From Chitinophagaceae bacterium UBA4411 (GTDB lineage Bacteria > Bacteroidota > Bacteroidia > Chitinophagales > Chitinophagaceae), in contig DGQP01000003.1 in the NCBI GenBank assembly GCA_002400415.1, positions 273,330-337,329 of the forward strand: a stretch of 64,000 nt of DNA. The letters are read 5' to 3'. The notes under the pieces are model-generated. The model was not told where the DNA came from. It saw nothing but the letters and a program-made list of their open reading frames with translations, and ran no database searches. This document shows positions 46,255-54,546 of the stretch, piece after piece. Numbering within the stretch: the first letter of the stretch is position 1; each line of letters begins with the position of its first letter. Made by a program: the position numbers and the translations under genes.

Positions 46255-46952
46255 TCACAGCGGTGGTGATCGGCATAATCATCGGTTTTTTTGCATTCTC
46301 GGTGATCCGCCAGCAAAAACGTAACCTCGCGTTACAGAAAGCAAACATACTGGCTGAGATTAAAGCCATGGAAAAAGAACGATCCCGGATCGCCGCTGAC
46401 CTGCATGATGAACTCGGGCCGGTACTGTCGGTGATTAAATTCAAAGTAGATCTGGCTTCACAAAGCGGGCACCCGGACAAAGAACAACTTGATTCAGCCA
46501 GTGTGCAACTGGATGAGATGATCAGTAAGATGCGGGAAATCTCCAATGACCTGATGCCAAGCACGCTTCTCCGCAAGGGACTGCTTGTAGCCGTGGAAGA
46601 ATTTATCAGTAAAGTGGAAAGCGTAAACGCCCTGAAGATTGTATTTGAGCACCCGGCCACTATTGAACTGCCGGAACATTCGATGATCCATTTATACCGG
46701 GTACTTCAGGAAGTGATCCATAATACAGTAAAACATGCGAATGCAACGCTAATGGAAATCAGGTTGGAATCTTTGCCAGGAAAACTATCATTGCTTTGCC
46801 GGGATAACGGCCAGGGTTTTGATACCAATAAACCCGGAACCGGTATGGGCCTTTTGAGTTTGCGTAACCGGACCGAACTCCTGGGCGGCACCATGACTAC
46901 AGAATCTAAAATAGGAAAAGGATCTGCGTTTTTATTCGAGATACCTTTATAA
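46215..46952 (+). CDS. sensor histidine kinase (HisKA_3 / NarX-DesK type)
   Basis: 245 residues. One N-terminal membrane helix (about 8-30) is followed by a coiled-coil segment, the dimerisation/phosphoacceptor motif ERSRIAADLHDELGPVLSVIKF (His64) and a compact HATPase_c domain (VLQEVIHNTVKHANA N-box, DNGQGFD, GTGMGLLSLRNR, GKGSAFLFEI). It has no periplasmic or PAS sensor domain, so input must come from a partner, most simply the 7-TM protein whose gene overlaps it by 40 bp. The cognate regulator gene follows 20 bp downstream. Confidence 0.92.
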   Translation: MDTQEARIFTAVVITAVVIGIIIGFFAFSVIRQQKRNLALQKANILAEIKAMEKERSRIAADLHDELGPVLSVIKFKVDLASQSGHPDKEQLDSASVQLDEMISKMREISNDLMPSTLLRKGLLVAVEEFISKVESVNALKIVFEHPATIELPEHSMIHLYRVLQEVIHNTVKHANATLMEIRLESLPGKLSLLCRDNGQGFDTNKPGTGMGLLSLRNRTELLGGTMTTESKIGKGSAFLFEIPL

Positions 46953-46972
46953 TTTTTTTTAAGGTAAGGCTT

Positions 46973-47629
46973 ATGTATACACGTATCAGGATCGCTATTG
47001 CAGATGATCATGAAATTTTCAGGGAAGGCTTTAAATTGCTTCTTCGTGACCAGACCGAAGCTCAATTGGTGGGAGAAGCTGAAAACGGCCGTGAACTGCT
47101 CCAGTTGGTGGAAACTGCCAAACCCGATGTCGTGATTGCAGATATCAAGATGCCGGTGATGGACGGAGTGGATGCCTGCAGGGCGATCAAAAAGAAATTC
47201 CCTGATGTACAGGTAATAGCTTTGTCCATGTTTAATGAAGACAGCCTGATCGTGGATATGCTGGAAGCAGGAGCAAAAGGTTATTTACTGAAGAATACGA
47301 ACAAACCTGAACTGCTTACCGCAGTCCGTACCGTTTATGAGGGCCGCACTTATTACTGCAGTGCCACTTCTGATAAACTTACCCGAATGATCGCTGAAAG
47401 TAAATTTAATCCTTACCGTAACCAGCCCATCGTCCGGTTCACACCAAGAGAACTCGATATCATTAAACTCATGTGTCAGCAATTTACCAGTAAGGAGATT
47501 GCTTCTAAACTTGACCTTAGTATCCGCACTGTTGAAAGCCACCGCGAAAAGATACAGGAAAAGACAGGGTCGAAAAATGCAATTGGGATTGTCATTTATG
47601 CCATCAAACATGAACTGGTGGTGTTATAG
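46973..47629 (+). CDS. NarL/LuxR-type response regulator
   Basis: 218 residues. The receiver domain (IAIADDHEIFREGF, phospho-Asp57 in VVIADIKMPVMDG, ALSMFNEDS, GYLLKN) is joined to a C-terminal LuxR helix-turn-helix (RFTPRELDIIKLMCQQFTSKEIASKLDLSIRTVESHREKI). It is the partner of the HisKA_3 kinase. Regulators of this class bind short inverted repeats, so the two matching palindromes at 44180 and 45150 are good candidates for its sites. Confidence 0.93.
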   Translation: MYTRIRIAIADDHEIFREGFKLLLRDQTEAQLVGEAENGRELLQLVETAKPDVVIADIKMPVMDGVDACRAIKKKFPDVQVIALSMFNEDSLIVDMLEAGAKGYLLKNTNKPELLTAVRTVYEGRTYYCSATSDKLTRMIAESKFNPYRNQPIVRFTPRELDIIKLMCQQFTSKEIASKLDLSIRTVESHREKIQEKTGSKNAIGIVIYAIKHELVVL

Positions 47630-47786
47630 GCCGGGTTGTTTATAGCTGAAAGACCGGGAAAGAGGGAGTATGTACCTGCGCTTAATACCAGTATTTGTAT
47701 AAGGGATAAAATTGGCGGGTTTAAAAAGTTAACATTGGAAAACGGGGCGGCTTGTTATCTTTATGTTACTAAATTGTAAAATAATC

Positions 47787-48041
47787 ATGAGTAAGATAAA
47801 AGCAACAGAAAAGAAAGTATCCCTCAAAAAAGAAATAAAAAAGAAAATTGCTTTACAACTAACCAGCTCTCTTGAAGAATTGAAATTGCTGCTGGGAGAC
47901 AAGAAATTCAATGCAAGAATCCAAAAGGCGTCAAGGATATTAAGTGCCGGTATTAAGGCAAAAAACCGCGGGAAAAGTGAGGGAAATAAGGTGAATGACA
48001 ATGTCCGGGCTGTTGAAAACAGTGTGACAATGGCCACCTGA
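47787..48041 (+). CDS. small lysine-rich basic protein
   Basis: 84 residues from the ATG at 47787 (MSKIKATEKKVSLKKEIKK); an in-frame ATG at 47763 is less likely because it adds a hydrophobic, unrelated octapeptide. It is very rich in Lys, predicted helical, with no signal peptide. It resembles small histone-like or phasin-like basic proteins in composition only; I recognise no family. It is followed by a strong terminator, so it is a single-gene unit. Confidence 0.65.
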   Translation: MSKIKATEKKVSLKKEIKKKIALQLTSSLEELKLLLGDKKFNARIQKASRILSAGIKAKNRGKSEGNKVNDNVRAVENSVTMAT

Positions 48042-48074
48042 CGGGATTAATTCCTGCCTGGCTTATTAACATTG

Positions 48075-48097
48075 CAGCAGACCTCTGCTGTTTTTTT
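48075..48097 (+). terminator. rho-independent terminator
   Basis: CAGCAG, loop ACCT, CTGCTG, then seven T. It sits 33 bp after the stop of the small basic protein gene on the same strand. Confidence 0.8.
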
Positions 48098-48267
48098 ATT
48101 TTTTAATTCAATGTTCTGTAAGTTTTAGAAACTATCTGAACTTTCTTTAGTTGTCTTTTTTAGCAATGCGGTTTGTTGTTATTAAAGTCAACCCATTTTG
48201 TGATATATGTCAGGGCCTGTTCTCTTTGCCATCTGTATTTTGGCATATCAATCATGACAATTCATCA

Positions 48268-49779
48268 ATGACAACAGATCACCTGGCACAGTTACGGCAG
48301 CAATTAACAACACTGGAAAATGAGATGTTATCCGGGGTGGCAAACAGATCTTCCCTGTTAAAACTTATCCATCCTGATCAGCATCCTGCTGCTCACAATA
48401 TGATTCATTACCTGACACTGCGCAGACAGGATATACGGCTGCTCCAGGATCAGCTTCATATACTTGGCCTCTCATCGCTGGCCAGCTCAGAAAGTCATAT
48501 TCGCAGCCAGCTGCAATCTATTTTGCAGCGACTGGGGCAGCAGTATTCCCCGGAACAGCTGGAGGTTTGCACTTATGACTACAGCCTCAGCCAGCTGGAG
48601 CAAAAAAGTAAAAAACTATTTGGCGAGAAGAAAGAAGACATTGCTCCTTATATAATGGTGACATTTGATGCTTCTTTTGCGGATAATTATGCATTAATTA
48701 AAACACTTCTTCAGAATGGGATGAATGTCGCCCGTATCAATTGTGCACATGATGATGAAGCTACCTGGTCCAGGATGATTCATCACCTTAAAAAAGCCTG
48801 CCGTTCCACCCGTCTTACCTGTAAAGTTTATATGGATCTTGCAGGCCCGAAAGTGCGGATACAATTAATGAGAAAGGGGGCCGGAAAAGGGAAAGTGAAA
48901 GTAAAGGAAGGAGAACTGATCTGGTTGTCGGAAGACGCAACTGCTTTTACAGATGAGGATATTGTAATCAACCCCAATGAGCCGGGAATAGTTCAGGTGC
49001 TGAGGAAGGGCGACCGGGTATATATAGATGACGGTATAATTAAAGGAGTTGTGGAATCCATTACTTCGAGAGGCGTGGGTATGCGTATACTCAGGATTTC
49101 TTCAGAGAAAAAACAAATCAAAAAAGATAAGGGTATTAACTTTCCTGATTCAGCTATTTCTATTCCCTCCCTGACTGAATTCGATAAGGCCTGTTTACCA
49201 TTTATATGCAATCATGCAGATATGGTGGGGTATTCCTTTGTCCGTTCAGCCGCAGATTTACAGGAATTGCAGGTTACATTAAAAAGCATAACGCCGTTAC
49301 CTCCCCATATTATCATTAAAATTGAAACTCCTGAAGCTGTAAAAAACCTGCCCAGTTTGTTGCTTTGCGGGATGCAGCAGAAGGTGTTTGGCGTTATGAT
49401 TGCCCGGGGCGATCTGGCTGTTGAAATCGGGTTTGAAAGAATGGGAGAGATACAAGAGGAGATACTATGGATCTGTGAGGCAGCGCATGTGCCGGTAATA
49501 TGGGCAACACAGGTGTTGGAAACGCTGAACAAATCAGGAATAGCCACACGTTCAGAGATTACAGATGCATCACATGCCTCGATGGCTGAATGCGTGATGA
49601 TCAACAAAGGTGATCATACAATTGAGGTTATTGAAACATTGCGGAATATCTTTCAGCGAACAGGAGGGCACCATATCAAAAAGAGGTTTACATTCAGACC
49701 GCTGAGTATCGCTGAGAAATTTATGCGTGACGGTGTTCCAGAAGTAGAATCATTCCCGCTTCCTTACAAAGAACAATAG
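48268..49779 (+). CDS. divergent pyruvate-kinase-like protein
   Basis: 503 residues from the ATG at 48268; the open frame extends to a TTG at 48151 but that part is not protein-like. About 120 N-terminal residues are a Gln/Leu-rich helical extension not found in pyruvate kinase. The barrel keeps many PK motifs: GMNVARINCAHDD, YMDLAGPKVRI, IIIKIETPEAVKN (catalytic Lys), GVMIARGDLAVEIG and VIWATQVLETL with RSEITDASHA. The usual LSGETA loop reads INKGDHT, and the C-terminal allosteric domain is missing. Catalysis on phosphoenolpyruvate is possible but not assured. Confidence 0.8.
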   Translation: MTTDHLAQLRQQLTTLENEMLSGVANRSSLLKLIHPDQHPAAHNMIHYLTLRRQDIRLLQDQLHILGLSSLASSESHIRSQLQSILQRLGQQYSPEQLEVCTYDYSLSQLEQKSKKLFGEKKEDIAPYIMVTFDASFADNYALIKTLLQNGMNVARINCAHDDEATWSRMIHHLKKACRSTRLTCKVYMDLAGPKVRIQLMRKGAGKGKVKVKEGELIWLSEDATAFTDEDIVINPNEPGIVQVLRKGDRVYIDDGIIKGVVESITSRGVGMRILRISSEKKQIKKDKGINFPDSAISIPSLTEFDKACLPFICNHADMVGYSFVRSAADLQELQVTLKSITPLPPHIIIKIETPEAVKNLPSLLLCGMQQKVFGVMIARGDLAVEIGFERMGEIQEEILWICEAAHVPVIWATQVLETLNKSGIATRSEITDASHASMAECVMINKGDHTIEVIETLRNIFQRTGGHHIKKRFTFRPLSIAEKFMRDGVPEVESFPLPYKEQ

Positions 49780-49884
49780 CCGGAGCCTGTTTCTATACGC
49801 CATATGCTTCTGGCTGAATAAACGGGAGCAGGCTCAATCTCAGGTTGCATCGCTTTCGCAAACGTTCCTGAAAGAGTTTTGCAC

Positions 49885-50772
49885 TTACCTGCTTGTAAAA
49901 GGATTAAATGAAATGCCCAGTTGTACATTCAGCCCTTTACTATCCATTTTTTGTACCGGGTCGGGTTTATCTCCCAATGGGATAGTAATAACTGTCCATG
50001 CTGTTGTGGAGGCATCATCGTAGAGTTTATAGGTTTGTTTGAAATTTCTGCCGATACCTATATTGAATTGCCATGCTTTGGTAAATTGATATTCCAGTTT
50101 TGCCAATCCTGTCCATTGGTTGATCTGTACAAACTGGTTATTCTTTTCAGTTGCGGATAAGCGGTAGCTTGCTGCCTCGCCGTTTATTTCTATACCGGCG
50201 CTTAGTTGATTATTGAAGTGGTACAATACTTTGGGTTTCACTGGGAATTGCCCGGTTATGCTCCACTTTTCATTCGGCTTATAGTCAACGTCTATGAATG
50301 GTATTACCTGGTTGCCGAAAAACTGGCGGGAATACGCCAGCCCCCAGCCAGTGCTTAATTTACCGGAATGGGTATACCGGTAGCGGAAACCTGCGGAGTA
50401 CCTGAAGTCTTTTGCATTGATATCCTTCATATCGGAAAACAAACCGGCCTGGGTAAACAGGGTGATACTCTTTTTGCTGCTGAACCTGTGAAGCCACACG
50501 GCTTGTAAGATGACGCCATGCAGGTTTTTCGAATAACTTTCAGGGAAATTATTTAATGTAACATTTTTATAGCCGATGGCACCGGCGATAGTGTTTTTAT
50601 CTCCCTGGTACACCGGGAGCCTGAATTTTACATCAACTTGCTTTGCATGAGCAGCAGTGTCATTGTATTTTAATTTTGAAAAGCTATAATTAACAGTTGC
50701 CCAATCCCTGTCCTGTGAAAAGCTGTTGATTGCTGTCAGTATTGTTATACCAGCAAAGAAATATTGTTTCAT
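49885..50772 (-). CDS. secreted outer-membrane barrel-like protein (DUF6268-like)
   Basis: 295 residues with a signal peptide (1-19, ending NSFSQ) and repeated amphipathic strands (VDVKFRLPVYQG, RYSAGFRYRYTHSG, KLEYQFTKAWQFNIGIGRNF). It ends in LNVQLGISFNPFTSR. The family is of unknown function. Its start overlaps the ABC ATPase stop by 4 bp (50769-50772), so it is the last gene of the six-gene export operon and probably acts with it at the outer membrane. Confidence 0.75.
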   Translation of the reverse strand: MKQYFFAGITILTAINSFSQDRDWATVNYSFSKLKYNDTAAHAKQVDVKFRLPVYQGDKNTIAGAIGYKNVTLNNFPESYSKNLHGVILQAVWLHRFSSKKSITLFTQAGLFSDMKDINAKDFRYSAGFRYRYTHSGKLSTGWGLAYSRQFFGNQVIPFIDVDYKPNEKWSITGQFPVKPKVLYHFNNQLSAGIEINGEAASYRLSATEKNNQFVQINQWTGLAKLEYQFTKAWQFNIGIGRNFKQTYKLYDDASTTAWTVITIPLGDKPDPVQKMDSKGLNVQLGISFNPFTSR

Positions 50773-51449
50773 GCGTTGATAATTTTCCCGTCCATCATTT
50801 CAATCACCCTGTCACTTTTGGCTGCAAAGTCATTGTCGTGGGTAACGGTAATAATTGTTTTATTATGTTCGTTTGCTAATTGTTTGAATATGTCAAATAC
50901 TATGGAGGTGTTTTTACTGTCCAGATTGCCTGTTGGTTCGTCGCCCATGATGATGGAGGGCTCGTTAATCAAAGCCCTGGCTATAGCCACCCGCTGCTGC
51001 TGTCCGCCCGATATCCTGGAGGCCGGCTTTAAAGCTTGTTCGGCTACGCCCAGTGTTCTGAGTTTCTCATAGGCATGATGTTCTATTTCCTGGTGAGATA
51101 ATTTTCCCAGGCGTAATGCGGGTATCATTACATTTTTCAGGCAACTGAAATCGGGCAGCAGGTAATGAAACTGAAATACAAACCCCAAATGGGCGTTTCT
51201 GAAAGCGGCAAGACTGTTTTGCTTTTTGCCTGTTACAATTTCTCCATTCAATATCAATGAACCTTCATAGCCGGTATCCATAGTTGAGAGTATATACAAC
51301 ATGGTGGATTTGCCGCAACCGGATTTGCCGGTGACGGAAACAAACTCTCCTTTATTCACTTCAAAACTCACGTTGGTGAGTGCCTGAAATTTTTCAGGAG
51401 TGAAAAAATATTTGTTGATATGATCCGCCTTTAAAGCTATGCTTTTCAT
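50769..51449 (-). CDS. ABC transporter ATPase (LolD/MacB-type)
   Basis: 226 residues. Walker A VTGKSGCGKSTMLYIL, Q-loop FVFQFHYLLPDFS, signature RISGGQQQRVAIARALINEPSIIMGDEPTG with Walker B, and the H-loop TVTHDNDFA are all intact. It is the cytoplasmic ATPase for the FtsX-type permease encoded 55 bp upstream. Proteins of this type drive mechanotransmission in MacAB-like exporters or lipoprotein release in LolCDE. Confidence 0.92.
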   Translation of the reverse strand: MKSIALKADHINKYFFTPEKFQALTNVSFEVNKGEFVSVTGKSGCGKSTMLYILSTMDTGYEGSLILNGEIVTGKKQNSLAAFRNAHLGFVFQFHYLLPDFSCLKNVMIPALRLGKLSHQEIEHHAYEKLRTLGVAEQALKPASRISGGQQQRVAIARALINEPSIIMGDEPTGNLDSKNTSIVFDIFKQLANEHNKTIITVTHDNDFAAKSDRVIEMMDGKIINA

Positions 51450-51504
51450 TGCTGAATAGAATTACTGAACGTACAAGTGAGTAGTCTGTCGCCGGTCACT
51501 AAAT

Positions 51505-52749
51505 TTATCCTCTTATAATCTGCACCGGGTCAACTTTTGATGCTTTTACTGCCGGTATATATCCGGCAAAAAATGCGGTTATTATTCCGAATAATGCTCC
51601 CTGTATATAATGTCTTATATGAAATGTAATGGGCAGGTATTCTACATTGCCAAGGCCTATATACATTTTGGAAACGATAAATGAAACAAGCCAGCCAAAC
51701 AACACCCCGGCAGCGGAGCCAATAAAGCCAATGAATAATGCTTGTTGTATAAAAATACTTACGACATGGCCGCCCTGGAAACCTGTGGCTTTTAAAATAG
51801 CTATCTCCTTTATTTTATCGTAGATAACCATATTGAGAATATTGTAAATGCCGAAACCTGCCACAATGAGGATGGTGATAACCATGGCATTGGCAATCAC
51901 ATCCCGTATCTTTTTACCGGCCAGTGATTGTTCGTTATTGCTCTGCCAGGTTTCTGCTGTATAGCCGGTTTGAGCAGCTATGCCTGTTGCTATTGCAGCA
52001 TTGTTATTGTAATCTTTTAAGTTGATATAGATATCGGTAATATAGCTCCTGTCTTTTTGCAGTAGCTGCTGCACTACGGGGATATTGGTGTAGCTTTTTG
52101 AATTGTCAACCCCCCTGATAGTAGTCTTGAAGACACCCACCACTTCCAGTCGTTTTGTTGCTGTGCTGGCAACAGTAAGCGTAATGTAATCACCTTTTTT
52201 TACATTCAGTTTGGCGGACAGGCCCGCACCAATGATTATCCCGTTGGGATTGTTTGCCAGTGCTTTTACAGAACCTGAAATAAGCGTAGAGGTTATATCG
52301 AACATTTTATCCTGCTCCAGGATATTTACACCAGATACGTTTCCGTTCTCCTGTACATTGCTGTTGGCATAGATAACGTTTGTGTTGACCTGCTTGCTGA
52401 TAGAGGTGATTTCTTTCCATTGCCACAATTGCCGCACAACAGCATCGGGGTTTGTTATCTTGTTGTCGTTGTTTACAAGCTGAGGGTTACTGATAAGGTT
52501 GATGGTTTTATTGCCTGCATACTTATTGAGCATAGCTTCATCATTCATTTTATTATCGTTATATAGCCGGAGGTGGGGGGTGCTGCTGAGCATTATTTTC
52601 TCGGACCATTCGTTAGTTCCTGTAATCAGCGAATTCATAAAAATGAACATACTGATACCGAAGGTTACTCCTAATGCCGCTACGATAGTTTGTTTGCGGC
52701 GGCTGACCATGTACGTAAGGGCTATTTCGGTATTGATGCGGATGCTCAT
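51505..52749 (-). CDS. MacB/FtsX-type ABC transporter permease
   Basis: 414 residues from the ATG at 52749 (MSIRINTEIALTYMVSRRKQT). A longer frame starts at 52794 but overlaps the upstream gene's end and gives an unlikely N-terminus. It has the MacB layout: one N-terminal helix, a long periplasmic domain (about 45-275), then three C-terminal helices (FGIYNILNMVIYDKIKEIAILKATGF; IGFIGSAAGVLFGWLVSFIV; GIITAFFAGYIPAVKAS). It has no fused ATPase; the ATPase is the next gene. The start lies 1 bp after the PagL-like stop codon. Confidence 0.9.
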   Translation of the reverse strand: MSIRINTEIALTYMVSRRKQTIVAALGVTFGISMFIFMNSLITGTNEWSEKIMLSSTPHLRLYNDNKMNDEAMLNKYAGNKTINLISNPQLVNNDNKITNPDAVVRQLWQWKEITSISKQVNTNVIYANSNVQENGNVSGVNILEQDKMFDITSTLISGSVKALANNPNGIIIGAGLSAKLNVKKGDYITLTVASTATKRLEVVGVFKTTIRGVDNSKSYTNIPVVQQLLQKDRSYITDIYINLKDYNNNAAIATGIAAQTGYTAETWQSNNEQSLAGKKIRDVIANAMVITILIVAGFGIYNILNMVIYDKIKEIAILKATGFQGGHVVSIFIQQALFIGFIGSAAGVLFGWLVSFIVSKMYIGLGNVEYLPITFHIRHYIQGALFGIITAFFAGYIPAVKASKVDPVQIIRG

Positions 52750-52750
52750 G

Positions 52751-53443
52751 TTATAGTTTATGCGACAGTCCCAGGAAAAAACCATTGCTGTCATGCGAGG
52801 GATTTCGTTCCACGCCTTTGGTATCTCCGTTGGAAATATGCAGGTGTCTTATGCCAAATAGGATAGCATTGGATTTATTGAAATTTATTTCGGAACCTAT
52901 GCCATATTTAGTAGTGCCGTTCCATCGTGTACCTGACCGGCTATCCTGGTCAGTGGGTTTAGGAAATTCGTCCAACAGGTAAATAAAGCCCCCTCCCGAC
53001 TCAAAATACATTCTCCATTTTTCTTTATTAACAGGATAGAATCTTGCAAATGGACGGATAGCAAAGCCAACGGTGTTATTAAACTCGTCCCGGGGTAAAT
53101 AAATATCAAACTCAATACCTGCAGACATAAATTTTCTTAGCTGAAAATTGATACCCGTGTTGTTTTGCGGCAAAAAAGTACGGGGATATTTATAGCCCAG
53201 GGACAGGCCGGTTTCGTTATAAACCGACAATCGGTGATGTAAGCTGGTATCCTTATGAGTTAGCAGTAAACTGATGCCAACTGCTGCAGCAGGAACAATA
53301 AAGCCCATTGATGTATGCAGGTTAAGCGGCTTAAATCCTAAAGGGTTGTCGTACCAGTGGTCGCCGTAAGAATACTGTGCTTTGGGTGTTGATGTTATGA
53401 GAACCAGCAGGAGTATTGTTGCTAAAGTTTGTTTAAACCACAT
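52751..53443 (-). CDS. acyloxyacyl hydrolase / PagL-like lipid A deacylase
   Basis: 230 residues with a signal peptide (about 1-22). It is an outer-membrane barrel with the PagL-family active-site region GIRHLHISNGDTKGVERNP followed by SHDSNGFFLGLSHKL. The His-x-Ser pair (HIS) and the following Glu (VER) match the His/Ser/Glu triad of 3-O-deacylases. It would remove an acyl chain from lipid A or a related lipid. It is unusual in being embedded between the membrane-fusion gene and the permease gene of an export operon, with 2 bp and 1 bp spacers. Confidence 0.8.
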   Translation of the reverse strand: MWFKQTLATILLLVLITSTPKAQYSYGDHWYDNPLGFKPLNLHTSMGFIVPAAAVGISLLLTHKDTSLHHRLSVYNETGLSLGYKYPRTFLPQNNTGINFQLRKFMSAGIEFDIYLPRDEFNNTVGFAIRPFARFYPVNKEKWRMYFESGGGFIYLLDEFPKPTDQDSRSGTRWNGTTKYGIGSEINFNKSNAILFGIRHLHISNGDTKGVERNPSHDSNGFFLGLSHKL

Positions 53444-53445
53444 CG

Positions 53446-54546
53446 CTAAAATTTTTTAATGAGTTTGTCGTTTGCATTCACGCCGTGCAGTACTTCTACC
53501 CAATCATTAGAAACAATGCCTGCCTGGATGGTTGCCGTATCTGTTTGCTTACCTCTTTGTATCCATACTTTCCCGTTGGGATTAAGACAGCTGCGGGGTA
53601 TCAGCATGGCCTTGTTTTTTTCAGCCACAATTATATTGGCCTGCAATAACGTACCATTAATCAAATTTGGTACATTATCAAACATGGCTTCAGCATTGTA
53701 TGCCTGCGTGGAAGCATCAAATGAAGGATAGATTTTCGAGATGCGGGCAGTATGGGTTTTACCTTTTTCAGTATTCAGTTCAACCAATACCTTTTGCAGC
53801 AATTGTATTTTAGCAATGCTGGTCTCATCAACAGAAAGTGCGATGATTAAGGTATCGGAGCTGCCCAATACGGCCAGCGCTTCACCTTTACGTACCAACT
53901 CGCCTTGTTTTTTAAAAACGTTGTATACTTTATAATTGCCTGGCGATTTTACCTGGTAATAATTGCTGTTGACAGCGGCAGTCTGTTGCTGGCTTCGGCT
54001 ATTGATCACTGTCTGCTTCAATGTCAGTTTTGTAGCAGCTATACTTTGTTGTATACCAGCCACGTTGCTGACTGAATTGTCGAAATTTAACCGGGCATTG
54101 TCGAAATCTATTTTTGCAACGGAATGGGTGGCATACAGGCGTTGCATTCTTTGTAACTGTACGTTGTCGTTTTGAAGTTTTGCATTTGCTGCGTCTAACT
54201 GAGCCTGTAATTGCTGCAATACTGCAGAACGGGATGATGCCTGTTCTTGTGCAATCTTCAGGTTCTCTGTTGCCGCTTCCAGTTGTATGGCAGCTGTAGT
54301 ATTGTCCTGCACAAAAAGGATTTGCCCTGTGAGCACAGTGTCGCCTTCCTGTATCAACACTTTGGTAATATATCCATCGTTTAAAGCGGTAAGTGTAAAC
54401 TGGCCGGCAGCCTCAATATGTCCCGGGGCAAATACCGCTTCGGTAATGGGGGCGATAGTGGGGGATACGGTTATTGTTTTTTTCTGTTTACAGGAGGAGA
54501 AAAAAAACATTATTACTGTAAATGCTATGAATGATACCCTGTTCAT
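53446..54546 (-). CDS. HlyD/MacA-type periplasmic adaptor protein
   Basis: 366 residues with a lipobox-like N-terminus (MFFFSSCKQKK, Cys19) suggesting a lipoprotein. The barrel-sandwich (biotinyl-lipoyl-like) half-motifs IEAAGQFTLTALNDGYITKVLIQEGDTVLTGQILFV and YQVKSPGNYKVYNVFKKQGELVRKGEALAVLG flank a long coiled-coil hairpin (about 80-165). It links the inner-membrane permease to the TolC-like channel. Its first 4 bp overlap the TolC-family gene. Confidence 0.9.
   Translation of the reverse strand: MNRVSFIAFTVIMFFFSSCKQKKTITVSPTIAPITEAVFAPGHIEAAGQFTLTALNDGYITKVLIQEGDTVLTGQILFVQDNTTAAIQLEAATENLKIAQEQASSRSAVLQQLQAQLDAANAKLQNDNVQLQRMQRLYATHSVAKIDFDNARLNFDNSVSNVAGIQQSIAATKLTLKQTVINSRSQQQTAAVNSNYYQVKSPGNYKVYNVFKKQGELVRKGEALAVLGSSDTLIIALSVDETSIAKIQLLQKVLVELNTEKGKTHTARISKIYPSFDASTQAYNAEAMFDNVPNLINGTLLQANIIVAEKNKAMLIPRSCLNPNGKVWIQRGKQTDTATIQAGIVSNDWVEVLHGVNANDKLIKKF

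Noticed and set aside
48151..48267. TTG-initiated 39-residue extension of the pyruvate-kinase-like protein
   Set aside because: It has no family similarity and no ribosome-binding sequence; the ATG at 48268 fits better.
52750..52794. Longer start for the MacB-type permease
   Set aside because: It overlaps the end of the PagL-like gene and gives an odd N-terminus; MSIRINTEIALTYM at 52749 is typical.
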